The notes: generated by a model from the letters alone, not told the origin. DNA of 50,957 nt from DATADD01 sp046262355 (GCA_046262355.1 JBHEMX010000017.1:1-50957); one strand, 5' to 3'; shown: positions 16,094 through 25,544, counted from the stretch's first letter. Translations and numbers: made by a program.

Positions 16094-17908
16094 ATGGACC
16101 AGCTTCACCAACGCGCCTTCGCCGTGATCAGCCACGTCGATCATGGCAAGAGCACACTTTCCGACAGGCTCCTGCGCCTCACCGAGACGGTTGCTGAGAG
16201 AGACATGCGGGCTCAGTTCCTCGATCGCATGGACCTGGAACGCGAGAGAGGCATCACGATCAAGGCCGCTGCAGTCCGGATGGAGTACAAGGCGCGCGAC
16301 GGCAACCTCTATGAGCTCAACATGATCGACACGCCCGGACACGTGGACTTCGGCTATGAGGTGTCCCGCTCGCTGGCCGCCTGCGACGGAGTGCTGTTGC
16401 TCGTCGATGCGGCGCAGGGGATCCAAGCGCAGACGCTTACGAATCTGTACCTCGCGGTCGATGCGGGACTCGAGGTCATTCCGGTTCTCAACAAGATCGA
16501 TCTTCCGGCGGCACAGCCGGACGTGCACGCGCAGGAGCTCGCCGCGTTGATCGGCTGCGAGGCTGCGGACGTGTTCCGCATCTCGGCCAAGACGGGGGAG
16601 GGAGTGGAGACGCTGCTGGAGGCGATCGTCGCTACGATCCCCCCGCCGAGGGGCGCCGAGGATGCTCCACTGCGAGCACTCGTGTTCGATTCCTTCTACG
16701 ACTCCTACCGAGGTGTTGTTGCGTCGGTCAGGGTCGTGGACGGAACGCTCGAGAGCAGAGAGCCCCTGCTGTTCATGGCGACGGGCGTCAAGGCGGACGC
16801 AGATGAGATCGGCATCATGGCGCCGGACGCGATACCCATGGAACGCCTCGAGACGGGCGAGGTCGGGTATCTCATCGCCGGCATCAAGGAGGTGAGTCTC
16901 GCCAAGGTCGGCGACACGGTGACCTCTCTGACGGCGCCCGCGTCCGAGGCGCTGCCGGGATACAGGGAACCGAAGCCCATGGTGTTCGCGGGCGTCTACC
17001 CGATCGACGGCGACGACTTCCCACTGTTGCGAGATGCCCTCGAGAAGCTCAAGCTCAACGACGCCGCGCTCGTCTTCGAACCCGAGTCGTCCGGAGCGCT
17101 GGGCTTCGGCTTCCGCTGCGGCTTCCTCGGCCTACTCCATATGGAGATAGTGCGCGAGCGCCTGGAACGTGAGTTCGACCTCGAGCTGATCACGACGGCG
17201 CCGTCGGTCGCGTACGACATCGAGCTGACCGGGGGGGCAACACGAACCGTGCGCAATCCGACCGAGATGCCCGAGGCGTCCCAGATAGCCGAGATCTGTG
17301 AGCCGTACATGTCGGTCATCGTGATCACTCCGTCGCAGTTCGTCGGAACCGTGATGCAGCTGTGCCAGGACCGACGCGGGCAGTTGAAGGAGATGCACTA
17401 TCTCTCGCCGGAGCGCGTCGAGATCCGCTACCACATGCCGCTGGGGGAGATCATCTTCGACTTCTTCGATCAACTCAAGAGCAAAACCAAAGGCTATGCG
17501 TCTCTCGACTATGAGCCCGTCGGGATGAACGCCTCAGACCTCGTGCGGGTCGACGTGCTGCTCAACCAACAACCCGTCGATGCGTTCTCGACGATCGTGC
17601 ACCGCACCAAGGCGTACGACTACGGCAAGACGATGACCGAGCGGCTCCGCAAGCTGATACCACGCCAGCTCTTCGACGTCCCGATACAGGCGACGATCGG
17701 GTCTCGAGTCATCGCGCGCGAGACCGTCAAGGCGAAACGCAAGGACGTTCTTGCGAAGTGCTATGGCGGCGACGTCAGCAGGAAACGCAAGCTGCTCGAG
17801 AGGCAGAAGGCCGGCAAGCGACGGATGAAGCAGATCGGTTCCGTGGAGGTTCCGCAGGGGGCATTCATCGATGCCCTGCGGATCGATGCAGACGGCGGTC
17901 GTCCGTGA
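16094..17908 (+). CDS. lepA: elongation factor 4 (LepA), ribosome-associated GTPase
   Basis: 604 residues, full length. G1 motif HVDHGKST at 14-21, ERGITI switch region, DTPGHVDF, NKIDLP and a SAKTG motif, followed by domain II, EF-G-like domains (GFRCGFLGLLHMEI) and the LepA-specific C-terminal domain ending in KQIGSVEVPQGAFIDAL. It acts on translating or assembling ribosomes. It overlaps hemW by 4 nt, an arrangement common among Gram-positive bacteria. Confidence 0.98.
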   Translation: MDQLHQRAFAVISHVDHGKSTLSDRLLRLTETVAERDMRAQFLDRMDLERERGITIKAAAVRMEYKARDGNLYELNMIDTPGHVDFGYEVSRSLAACDGVLLLVDAAQGIQAQTLTNLYLAVDAGLEVIPVLNKIDLPAAQPDVHAQELAALIGCEAADVFRISAKTGEGVETLLEAIVATIPPPRGAEDAPLRALVFDSFYDSYRGVVASVRVVDGTLESREPLLFMATGVKADADEIGIMAPDAIPMERLETGEVGYLIAGIKEVSLAKVGDTVTSLTAPASEALPGYREPKPMVFAGVYPIDGDDFPLLRDALEKLKLNDAALVFEPESSGALGFGFRCGFLGLLHMEIVRERLEREFDLELITTAPSVAYDIELTGGATRTVRNPTEMPEASQIAEICEPYMSVIVITPSQFVGTVMQLCQDRRGQLKEMHYLSPERVEIRYHMPLGEIIFDFFDQLKSKTKGYASLDYEPVGMNASDLVRVDVLLNQQPVDAFSTIVHRTKAYDYGKTMTERLRKLIPRQLFDVPIQATIGSRVIARETVKAKRKDVLAKCYGGDVSRKRKLLERQKAGKRRMKQIGSVEVPQGAFIDALRIDADGGRP

Positions 17909-19116
17909 AGACCTTCGAGAAGGTCCGCGCTACGCGCGTTGCGGCCCCGGAGGCGCGCCCTATGGGGCGCGCCGGACGGTGGCTGGAGGATCCAGGGTTC
18001 GGCGTCTACATCCACATCCCGTTCTGTGCGCACCGCTGCCACTACTGCGACTTCAATACGTACGAAGGACAGCAACATCTGCACGCCGCCTATGTTGAGG
18101 CTCTCGTTGGCGACATCGAGTCATGGACCGGTCCGGCGCGCCGCGCCACCTCGGTCTTCTTCGGCGGAGGGACGCCCACCTTGTTGAGCGCCGCGTCGCT
18201 TCGGCGCGTCCTCGATGCTGTGCGAGAGCGCGTCGGGATCGAGCCGGGCGCCGAGACGACGGTAGAGGTCAACCCAGAGACGGTCGACGCGGCTCGCTTC
18301 GAAGAGCTGCTGAACGCCGGCTTCAACCGCTTCTCGATCGGCGTCCAATCGCTGGTGCCTCACGTGCTGCGAGGGCTCGGCCGTGAGCATCCCGTCGCGC
18401 TGGCGCGCGGGGCTCTGGAGGACGCTCGCCGCGCAGGCGTGGAGGATCTCAACGCCGATCTCATCTATGGCTCCCCCTGGGAAAGCGCCGAAGACTGGCG
18501 CCGCTCGCTCGAGGGCATCGTGGATGCGGGCCCCGATCACGTGTCCGCGTACGCGCTCACGGTCGAGGAAGGAACCCCACTGGCCACGTTGGTGGCGACC
18601 GGACGCGTTCCCGACGTCGATCCCGACGTGCAGGCCGACCGCCATGCCGTCGCGGACCGCGTCCTAGCGTCGGCCGGCTATCGACGCTATGAGGTCTCGA
18701 ACTGGTCGCGTCCGGGAGCGGCGTCGGCGCACAACGTCCTCTACTGGTCCGGAGGGGACTACCTCGGCTTCGGAGCGGGGGCCCACGGCCATCGCGCGGG
18801 CCGACGCTGGTGGTCCATACGGCGGCCGCGCGACTTCATCGCCGCCGCCGACGCGGGGGCCTCCACGGAGGAGGGCTGTGAGGTGCTCGACGCCGACGGG
18901 CGGGCCGCGGAAGCGCTGATGCTGGGACTGCGGCTGGTCGACGGGGTCGAGCTCGCGGGCTTCGCCTCCCGTCACGGCGCGGCGGCGCTGGCCTCCAGGC
19001 AACGGCTCATCGCCGACCTCGCGCACGTCGGCCTGCTGTCCCAGGCCGAAGGGCGGCTGGCCCTCACCGCGCGCGGGACCGCCGTCGCCAACGACGTCCT
19101 GTGCCGTCTGCTGTGA
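17905..19116 (+). CDS. hemW: radical SAM heme chaperone HemW
   Basis: 403 residues from a GTG inside the lepA stop. The cluster motif is Cys41-x3-Cys45-x2-Cys48 in YIHIPFCAHRCHYCDF, the HemW pattern rather than the coproporphyrinogen oxidase HemN pattern. FFGGGTPTLL and VEVNPETV are the SAM-binding strands, and the C-terminal HemW domain is present (LMLGLRLVDGVELAGF). HemW proteins bind heme and deliver it to respiratory enzymes. Older databases call such genes hemN. Confidence 0.93.
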   Translation: MKTFEKVRATRVAAPEARPMGRAGRWLEDPGFGVYIHIPFCAHRCHYCDFNTYEGQQHLHAAYVEALVGDIESWTGPARRATSVFFGGGTPTLLSAASLRRVLDAVRERVGIEPGAETTVEVNPETVDAARFEELLNAGFNRFSIGVQSLVPHVLRGLGREHPVALARGALEDARRAGVEDLNADLIYGSPWESAEDWRRSLEGIVDAGPDHVSAYALTVEEGTPLATLVATGRVPDVDPDVQADRHAVADRVLASAGYRRYEVSNWSRPGAASAHNVLYWSGGDYLGFGAGAHGHRAGRRWWSIRRPRDFIAAADAGASTEEGCEVLDADGRAAEALMLGLRLVDGVELAGFASRHGAAALASRQRLIADLAHVGLLSQAEGRLALTARGTAVANDVLCRLL

Positions 19117-19219
19117 CTACCCTCGACTAGTTCCGGGCGGGGCCGCGCATGCCTTGGATTGGCTATTTCTCCCGGCGCTCTTAAAGCCTCGGGCGCCGCC
19201 CGCCGAGGGTTTCTAGGAA

Positions 19220-20404
19220 ATGGAAGACGTCGCCGACATCACTTCGCTGCGGGGGGCACTGACCCGCCACGGCGAGCTCGCGGGCTTGAGCATGCCCCGG
19301 CTCGCGGTGCCGAGCCGCGCCGGGGCTCTCGCGCCCATGCAGGAGGCCGCCGACGTCCCGGACCTCTTCGCCGGTCTCGCCTGCGCGGTGGTCGGCGCCC
19401 TCAAGGCCGATGCATGTCTCGTCTCGCTCTACGAGAAGGGGCGCGACGTCCTGAGAGACGTGGCCGCCAGCGTGGTCCCTCCGGCCCGTCTGCATTCGGT
19501 CGCCGAGGAGTACTCGCTCGCCGACTTCCCCGCCACGCGCATGGTGATAGAGAGCTCAGAGCCGATCGAGATCGCGTCTTCCGATCCGGAAGCCGACCCC
19601 GCCGAGCGCAGCTTCCTGAGAGATGCGGGTTTCGCTCGCGTCGTCATATGCGGCTTCCGTTTCGACGACGACATGGTCGGGACGATCGAGACCTTCCGTC
19701 TCCTCGACCACCCGTTCGACGCCGAGGACGTGGCGCACATCGATGTCCTTTCGACCTTCGCCCAAAACGTCTACTCGCGCATCCAGCTGACCTCGAAGCT
19801 CGAGACTCACTACACCGAGACCATCGAGGCACTCGTGTCCGCGCTCGAGGCGCGCGACCCCTATACGCAAGCGCACGCGGGGCGCATCAGGGACACGGCG
19901 ATGGCTCTCGCGGTGGCGATGCAAGTTCCGCGCGAGGATGCGCGCGCGGTCCGACTTGGCTCCATCCTCCACGACGTCGGCAAGATCGGGATCTCCGACG
20001 CGATCTTGTTGAAGCCCGGCTCTCTCAGCGATGAGGAGTGGGCGATCATGCGCTCCCATCCCGAGATCGGCGAGCGCATGCTCGACGGGATCGATTTCCT
20101 GACGCCGGCGCTGCCGATCATCCGGCATCACCACGAGCGCTGGGACGGCGAGGGTTACCCCGACGGTCTCGTGGCCGAGGACATCCCCATCGGCGCGCGC
20201 ATCGTCGCCGTGTGCGACGCGTTCGATGCCATGACGTCGGACCGGCCGTACCGGGCATCGATGCCGCTCGACGTCGCCTGCGAGGAGCTACTGCGCGCGG
20301 CGGGCGGGCAGTTCGACCCCCACTGCGCGGAGCTGTTGGTCACCGTCGTGCGCAACATGGGCGAGGAACGACTCGAGGAGAGGTTCGTCCGCTACGCGAG
20401 CTGA
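19220..20404 (+). CDS. GAF plus HD-GYP domain protein, likely c-di-GMP phosphodiesterase
   Basis: 394 residues. Residues about 45-190 resemble a GAF sensor domain; 195-385 are an HD-GYP domain with YTQAHAGRIRDTAMALA, ILHDVGKIGI (metal-binding His-Asp), IIRHHHERWDGEGYPDGL and AVCDAFDAMTSDRPYR. HD-GYP enzymes hydrolyse cyclic di-GMP. The first helix reads HAGRI where many have HSERV, but the metal ligands appear intact. No membrane helix, so cytoplasmic. The 103-bp gap before it holds a small CCTCGG...CCGAGG hairpin at about 19192. Ends 28 bp from the convergent peptidase gene. Confidence 0.88.
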   Translation: MEDVADITSLRGALTRHGELAGLSMPRLAVPSRAGALAPMQEAADVPDLFAGLACAVVGALKADACLVSLYEKGRDVLRDVAASVVPPARLHSVAEEYSLADFPATRMVIESSEPIEIASSDPEADPAERSFLRDAGFARVVICGFRFDDDMVGTIETFRLLDHPFDAEDVAHIDVLSTFAQNVYSRIQLTSKLETHYTETIEALVSALEARDPYTQAHAGRIRDTAMALAVAMQVPREDARAVRLGSILHDVGKIGISDAILLKPGSLSDEEWAIMRSHPEIGERMLDGIDFLTPALPIIRHHHERWDGEGYPDGLVAEDIPIGARIVAVCDAFDAMTSDRPYRASMPLDVACEELLRAAGGQFDPHCAELLVTVVRNMGEERLEERFVRYAS

Positions 20405-20432
20405 TCCCGCGTCTCCCTTAGGGCGAGTTTCC

Positions 20433-21668
20433 TCAGGGCCAGCGGTTCCACTCGAAATGCATCCCGTCGGGGATGAGCCATCGACCTCCCCAGGTGAAGC
20501 CCCACGCCTCCATGGTTTCGACCAAGCGCTCATCCTGATCGGCTTTCGTGCCGAACCCGTTCTCGGACACGTTGAAGTCGAGGGCGATGCCCCAGGCGTG
20601 GTGGGAGAGTCGTCCGCCCGGTTGGCGGCTGATGAAACGGGGGCTGAAGCAACCTCCGAAGTCCTGAGGGTTGATGACGTAGGCGATGCCGTTCGCTCTG
20701 ACGTCCCTGAGCGCGCCGCGCAGTTGGGGAAAGAGTGCGCGATGGCACGCCACCCTCCCGAGGATCGGCACACGGGCCCTGCGGATGTTGTTGCTTATCC
20801 AGCCGGGATCTATGGAGATCCTTCCGTCGGGCAGGGGGCGCGCAGCGAACTCGCCGAAGCTCTTCTTGATCATCAGCTGAGGCTGCACCGCGTCCCCATA
20901 GCGAAGGAAGGGTGTCTCTCTCTGGCTGCGTATGCGCAGGACGCTTCCCGCAGGGAGCAAGCTCAAGATGCGTCTCCTCACGGCGCGCCGCCTGCCGGCA
21001 TGATCCAGGCGCAGCAACACGAATCGGTCGGCACGGGTCCAGCCCTCCGGGACGCTTCCTCGCATGAGGACCTCGTAGCCGTTGGTGGCGATGTCGCTCA
21101 CGACCGAGGCGACTCGGACCCTCCCATCGGTCATGCGCATCGTCAGGCCGCCCCCCGCTCCTCGCAACTCCGCCTCGGTCTCGGCCAGAAGCACCTCACC
21201 CTCGCCGAGCGCGAGCACGGCGTCTCGTTCGGGCGCGGGGACGAACGATGCGTACTCGCGCGGCTTGACGATCGCGGCCTCGATAGGGATCGAAAGGCCG
21301 CGCCGAGGCGAGTCGATCTTCGTGCCGTCCGCGGCGCGCGTCGAGGACATCCAATCGACCCCCGCGATCACCGTCGTTGCCCCGCGGACGCCACGCATGG
21401 CCTCGAGGACCGCCTCGGTGTTCGCCGGGAGGCCTCCTGCGCGCAGGGGAGAGACCGAGGGGCGAGGCGACCACGCCAGGAGCACGTTGCCGTGCGCGGA
21501 GGTGCGCGGCCGCGGCTCATCGGGCGATCGTGCGACGCGCTCCTCGGCCCCGCCCGCGCCTCGTCCGATCGTGCGCGTGAGCCCATCCGCCCCGAGCACG
21601 ACCAGCGCTCCGACGAGTGCCCCGATCAGCGCTGCCGCGACGTTGCCGCCGAGCCGCCGGCGGGTCAC
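20433..21668 (-). CDS. membrane-anchored M15-family cell-wall peptidase
   Basis: 411 residues from a GTG overlapping the upstream stop. Helix at 9-27 (VAAALIGALVGALVVLGAD) anchors a large outer part. The C-terminal 60 residues carry the M15 zinc-peptidase pattern SxHxxGxAxD (Ser355, His357, Asp364) and the late histidine in PDGMHFEW (His404). Family members (VanY, endolysin-like L-Ala-D-Glu or D-Ala-D-Ala peptidases) cut peptidoglycan peptides. The middle region (about 50-330) is not recognised. Last gene of the sigma/anti-sigma unit, which suggests its level follows envelope stress. Confidence 0.85.
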   Translation of the reverse strand: MTRRRLGGNVAAALIGALVGALVVLGADGLTRTIGRGAGGAEERVARSPDEPRPRTSAHGNVLLAWSPRPSVSPLRAGGLPANTEAVLEAMRGVRGATTVIAGVDWMSSTRAADGTKIDSPRRGLSIPIEAAIVKPREYASFVPAPERDAVLALGEGEVLLAETEAELRGAGGGLTMRMTDGRVRVASVVSDIATNGYEVLMRGSVPEGWTRADRFVLLRLDHAGRRRAVRRRILSLLPAGSVLRIRSQRETPFLRYGDAVQPQLMIKKSFGEFAARPLPDGRISIDPGWISNNIRRARVPILGRVACHRALFPQLRGALRDVRANGIAYVINPQDFGGCFSPRFISRQPGGRLSHHAWGIALDFNVSENGFGTKADQDERLVETMEAWGFTWGGRWLIPDGMHFEWNRWP

Positions 21669-23500
21669 CTGAGGCTCCGTGCGATCCGGAGCGCCGTCGC
21701 GCGTCCGAAGGAAGGGGCCGACACGGCGCGATAGACGTCGTGCTCGAGCCATTCGAGCTCGCCGCGCTCGTGCGACCATCTGCCGCTCGCGGCGCCGACC
21801 ATGGTCGGGGCGAACGACTCAGACGTGGGAGGGAAGAGACGGAGTGGGCGGGCCTGCGTGATCCGGATGCCGGCGCCGTCGAACTCGGCCTCGGCGTGGC
21901 GGTAGAGCACGGTGACCGTGCGGCGGCCGTCGAGCGAGCGGGACAGCAGCGCGGTGCGCGCCTCGTAGCCATCGGGGACATGCTCCGGCGCCTCGAAGAA
22001 GGGGACGCGCTCGGCCGCCGCGGGCCGGATGCTTCGGATCACGAGTCCCCCCTCGTGGCGCGTCCTTGGGATGCGCTCGCCGCGCATGTCGAGCGACGAT
22101 GCGACGCGCAGCAGCTGGGACTTCGAGAGGTTGGACTCGAGGTGGACGTGCATGCGCTTGCCGTACACGTCGACCCGACGCTTGACCGGCGCGACATCCG
22201 GGGATTGCGTCGCGGGTTCGTAGTAGGCGACCCCGTTCGAGCCGAGGGGCACCTGTTCTGCCGTCGTCGAGTAGTAATAGGCGCCTTGGCGAACGCGGTC
22301 GTACGCGACCTTCAACCACGTCATCCCGCGTGCGTACGACAACACGCGCTGTCCGCCTTCGGTGGTTCCGGCCCGATAGGGCCGCAGGTCGGCGGTGAAC
22401 GCCGGTCCCGTCACGTCGAGTCCCTCGACTTCGGCCCGGGAGAAGCCCCCGTCTCGCCGAAGTCCGGTGCTCGGGGCATCGAAGAGCGGGCGACCGAGCC
22501 GGCGCGGCTCCTCGAACGCCGTCGCACTCACAGTCAACAGCCTGGATCCACGCCTCGTGACCTCGAACCGGAGTGGGAACCACGTCTGCCGGTCGATCCA
22601 TACGTCGACCCGATCCCCGGGCCTGAAGGTGCGCCACGAGCCGCCCGCCTGCAGCGACATCACGAGCGGGACCGCTTGACGGTAGGGGAGCGCGACGCGG
22701 TAGGTCGGCCGTCCCAACACGACGTCTTCGCCCACCACGTCGAATCCTCCGGAGCTCGCCAGCGTCTCGAGCGGAACCACGATGTCGGTTGGAAGGCCGG
22801 CCATGCCGTCGAAGGGCTGCCTGTGGGCGATCGTCCGCTCCTCGAGGCCGGCAGACACGGCGCATTCCGGCAAGGCTGCGGTGGGGCACGTCGTCGGCTC
22901 TTGGATCCACCAGCGGCGCGCGTTCGCCACGATGACCACGTCGTTGGGCGGCCACACGCCCGGGCCGGGATACGAGGTGTTGTCCCTCACCTCCAGGCGG
23001 AAGCTCTCCGGCGCTCGGAACGCGATGCGAGCGGTGAACCGTCGCACCGGGACATCGGAGTGCCACCCGCGCTCCGTGACGTCGAACGTCGCGCGATACG
23101 CCTCGAGAGCGCGCGCCGCTCGGCGCACCTCTCGGGCGATGTCTCCGGCCGCGGCGACCTCGGGAGGCACATCGCTGAACGGCAGGGACGCGCCGATCAG
23201 CACCGCCGCAGCGGCAACCGCCGCCACCGCGGCGATCCGCAGCCGCGCCGCCCAACGCGGCGCCGCGGGATCCTCGAGCGCTATGCGAGCGAGGATGTGC
23301 TGCGAGAGGTCGGGGACCGCTTCGGCGGCTTGCGCCCGGAGCATCCGGCGAACGCGCTCGATCTCGCCGGCATGGGATCGGCAATCCGGGCACATCTCGA
23401 GGTGAGCTTCGAGCGCCGCCGCCGTGGCCTCGTCTATCTCGTCGTCGAGGCGCGCGGATAGCTCGACGCGCATGAGCTCGCAGCCGGTGTTAAGAGTCAC
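21665..23500 (-). CDS. zinc-finger anti-sigma factor fused to a large outer RseB/LolA-like domain
   Basis: 611 residues. The cytoplasmic N-terminus has an anti-sigma zinc finger (Cys7, His33-x3-Cys37-x2-Cys40). A single helix at about 88-108 crosses the membrane. Outside, the first part (RALEAYRATFDVTERGW...FTARIAFRAPESFRLEVRD) resembles the MucB/RseB-LolA fold; the last ~200 residues are unrecognised. It overlaps the sigma gene by 11 nt and the peptidase gene by 4 nt. The likely role is holding the ECF sigma factor until an outside signal releases it. Unlike RseA/RseB, anchor and sensor are one chain. Confidence 0.85.
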   Translation of the reverse strand: MTLNTGCELMRVELSARLDDEIDEATAAALEAHLEMCPDCRSHAGEIERVRRMLRAQAAEAVPDLSQHILARIALEDPAAPRWAARLRIAAVAAVAAAAVLIGASLPFSDVPPEVAAAGDIAREVRRAARALEAYRATFDVTERGWHSDVPVRRFTARIAFRAPESFRLEVRDNTSYPGPGVWPPNDVVIVANARRWWIQEPTTCPTAALPECAVSAGLEERTIAHRQPFDGMAGLPTDIVVPLETLASSGGFDVVGEDVVLGRPTYRVALPYRQAVPLVMSLQAGGSWRTFRPGDRVDVWIDRQTWFPLRFEVTRRGSRLLTVSATAFEEPRRLGRPLFDAPSTGLRRDGGFSRAEVEGLDVTGPAFTADLRPYRAGTTEGGQRVLSYARGMTWLKVAYDRVRQGAYYYSTTAEQVPLGSNGVAYYEPATQSPDVAPVKRRVDVYGKRMHVHLESNLSKSQLLRVASSLDMRGERIPRTRHEGGLVIRSIRPAAAERVPFFEAPEHVPDGYEARTALLSRSLDGRRTVTVLYRHAEAEFDGAGIRITQARPLRLFPPTSESFAPTMVGAASGRWSHERGELEWLEHDVYRAVSAPSFGRATALRIARSLR

Positions 23501-24041
23501 CGACGCGCTCCCTATCGTGCGGGAGCAGCGCTCCGGCGAGCAGCGCTCGCGCTCGGTGGACGCGGCTCTTGACGGTTCCGAGGGGCACGCCGAGGATCGT
23601 TGCGACCTCCGCGTAGGACACGCCGAACATGTCGATGAGCACTACCGGCTCGCGCAGCTCCGGCGGTAGCCCCGCGAGCGCCTCCCTGATCTCGATGCGC
23701 ACGCTCTCGTCGCCCGGCGCGTGGCGCTCGGCCTGAAGCTCGTCTGAGAGCCGCCTCCGTCGGTCGGTGCGCCGCAACTCGTCGATGGCACAGTTGCGGG
23801 CGATCGCGAACAGCCACGTCGAGAACTTGGAATCGCCCCTGTAGCGAGGCAGGAATCGGAACGCCCGCACGAACGCGTCCTGGGTCACGTCGTCCGCGAC
23901 CGTTTCGTTGCGAACGAGGTGGAAGCAGAGCCGCCAGACGTCGCCCTGGTAGCGGCGCACGAGCTCGCCGAACGCCGCGAGGTCTCGGGCGCGCGCGATC
24001 CGCACGAGCTGCGGATCGGGCTCGACCACGGCGCCCTCCAC
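23490..24041 (-). CDS. ECF-family RNA polymerase sigma factor
   Basis: 183 residues. Region 2 covers about 10-85 (FGELVRRYQGDVWRLCFHLVRNETVADDVTQDAFVRAFRFLPRYRGDSKFSTWLFAIARNCAIDELRR); region 4 covers about 115-170 with a helix-turn-helix (GVSYAEVATILGVPLGTVKSRVHRARALL). No region 3, as in other ECF factors. GTG start with a GAAGG-type site. It heads the unit with its anti-sigma gene and an M15 peptidase. Group 3-like; target promoters unknown. Confidence 0.93.
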   Translation of the reverse strand: MEGAVVEPDPQLVRIARARDLAAFGELVRRYQGDVWRLCFHLVRNETVADDVTQDAFVRAFRFLPRYRGDSKFSTWLFAIARNCAIDELRRTDRRRRLSDELQAERHAPGDESVRIEIREALAGLPPELREPVVLIDMFGVSYAEVATILGVPLGTVKSRVHRARALLAGALLPHDRERVGDS

Positions 24042-24144
24042 CGGCCTTCAGATGATCGTGTCGACATCGTCCCACACGCCTCGTTGTGACGTTTCGGACG
24101 GTGCGGAAGTTCGGCCTCGGCGACGACCTGCCATGCTTGGGTCC

Positions 24145-24441
24145 ATGGCCTACCTTGGGAACCTCACCTGTCGCGACTGCGGCCTCACCTTCACGTCGAG
24201 GTGGGGGTCCCTCGAGGGCGCCGACGAATTCCGCTGCGAGCGCGACCACATCGTCCACGTAAGGCGGCGCTCCGGGTCCCTCGTGGCGCCCGATGGGACC
24301 GTGGTCGATGGCGCGACGCTGGCGCAGCTGCGGGGGCGGTGCCCCGAGTGCGGCACCGAGCTCGCCACCGGGCGGCTCCCACGCTGTCCTGTGTGCGGGA
24401 GCCGCGACCACGACGTTCTCCTCGCGGGGACGCTCGGTTAG
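24145..24441 (+). CDS. small zinc-ribbon protein, unknown function
   Basis: 98 residues with three Cys pairs: CRDCG near the N-terminus, then CPECG and CPVCG in the C-terminal half. A further Cys-x3-His lies around FRCERDHIVH. This suggests one or two zinc ribbons and a role in nucleic-acid or protein binding, but no family is recognised. The ATG at 24145 has no clear ribosome site; CATGCT lies 7 nt upstream. Its stop codon sits inside the CIRCE element of hrcA, so HrcA might affect both read-through and hrcA initiation. Confidence 0.65.
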   Translation: MAYLGNLTCRDCGLTFTSRWGSLEGADEFRCERDHIVHVRRRSGSLVAPDGTVVDGATLAQLRGRCPECGTELATGRLPRCPVCGSRDHDVLLAGTLG

Positions 24442-24464
24442 CACTCCGCTTCATCGAGTGCTAA
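24438..24464. promoter_or_regulatory. CIRCE operator for HrcA
   Basis: Perfect 9-nt arms TTAGCACTC (24438-24446) and GAGTGCTAA (24456-24464) are separated by 9 nt, exactly the CIRCE consensus. A TACCAT box at 24483-24488, 9 nt before the hrcA ATG, could be the -10, so HrcA bound here would cover the -35 region. The left arm contains the stop codon of the zinc-ribbon gene. Confidence 0.95.
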
Positions 24465-24497
24465 AAGCGCCGCCCCCCGGGGTACCATGGGACGGCT

Positions 24498-25544
24498 ATG
24501 AGCAGCCTCAACGAGATCGGTGAACGCAAGGCGGCGATCCTCCGAGCGATCGTTTCGCATTACGTCAACTTCGGCGAGCCGGTCGGGTCCAAGACGCTCG
24601 TCGACAACTTCAACCTCGGCGTCTCCCCGGCGACCGTGCGCAACGAGATGGGGGCCCTCGAGGACGCGGGCTTCATCTTCCAGCCCCATACGTCTGCGGG
24701 CCGCGTGCCGACCGACGCGGGCTACCGCTACTTCGTCGATGCGTGGGCGGGGGGAACGCGGCTGTCGAGCTCAGAGGCGAGCCTCATCCGCAACTTCTTC
24801 GGCGAACCTCGATGGGAGCTCGAGGACTCGCTCCGAAAGACCGCGTCGCTGCTGTCTGCGCTCACTCAGCACGCGGCCGTCGTCTTCGCCGCGGCGCTCG
24901 ATCGCAACGTCGTCCGTCACGTGGAGCTCGTACGCCTCTCGGGCGACAAGGCGATGGTTCTGCTCGTCACCGATACCGGTCGTGTCGCCAACCACGTCGT
25001 GCTGATACCGGAGACGCTCGACGACGTACAGCTGGACCAGGCCGCCGAGATGCTCAACCGCGACGTCGTCGGCGTCGCGCTCGAGCGCGCGGGGCAGACC
25101 ATCGAGGGTGCTCTCGACCGGTTCCCGCTCGAGCTCAGGGACGCGGTAGCGACGGTCGCGCGGGCGCTCAACGAGGAGCTCTCGGACCGGGCCACCGAGA
25201 GGGTCTTCCTCGAGGGTACGTCGAACATCGTCGACGAGCAGAAGTTCGCGGACCTCGAGATCGTTCGGCAGGTGATCAGCGCGCTCGAGCACCGTCGCCT
25301 CGTCCTGGAGGTGCTGGCTCATGCCCTGTCGCCGGAAAGCGTCTCGGTGACGATTGGCACCGAGAACCTGCTCGAAGAGATGCAGTTCTGCTCGGTCATA
25401 ACTGCCCCCTACGGCGCCGAGGGCAACGTCATCGGATCTCTCGCCGTCGTGGGACCCACGCGCATGGACTACAGGAGGACGATTGCGGCCGTCCACGAGG
25501 TTGCCTCTGCCCTGGGTCGGATGCTGAGCGAGCTCGGCGTCTGA
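24498..25544 (+). CDS. hrcA: heat-inducible transcription repressor HrcA
   Basis: 348 residues. N-terminal winged helix (ERKAAILRAIVSHYVNFGEPVGSKTLVDNFNLGVSPATVRNEMGALEDAGFI), GAF-like middle and the C-terminal motif PYGAEGNVIGSLAVVGPTRMDYRR. It represses heat-shock genes by binding CIRCE and is kept active by GroEL. A CIRCE copy directly upstream indicates autoregulation. It is followed 5 bp later by dnaJ in the same transcript; dnaK and grpE are not in this window. Confidence 0.97.
   Translation: MSSLNEIGERKAAILRAIVSHYVNFGEPVGSKTLVDNFNLGVSPATVRNEMGALEDAGFIFQPHTSAGRVPTDAGYRYFVDAWAGGTRLSSSEASLIRNFFGEPRWELEDSLRKTASLLSALTQHAAVVFAAALDRNVVRHVELVRLSGDKAMVLLVTDTGRVANHVVLIPETLDDVQLDQAAEMLNRDVVGVALERAGQTIEGALDRFPLELRDAVATVARALNEELSDRATERVFLEGTSNIVDEQKFADLEIVRQVISALEHRRLVLEVLAHALSPESVSVTIGTENLLEEMQFCSVITAPYGAEGNVIGSLAVVGPTRMDYRRTIAAVHEVASALGRMLSELGV

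Noticed and set aside
21617..23461. 614-codon plus-strand frame opposite the anti-sigma gene
   Set aside because: The minus strand carries recognisable domains and start-stop overlaps; the plus frame is charge-rich without any motif.
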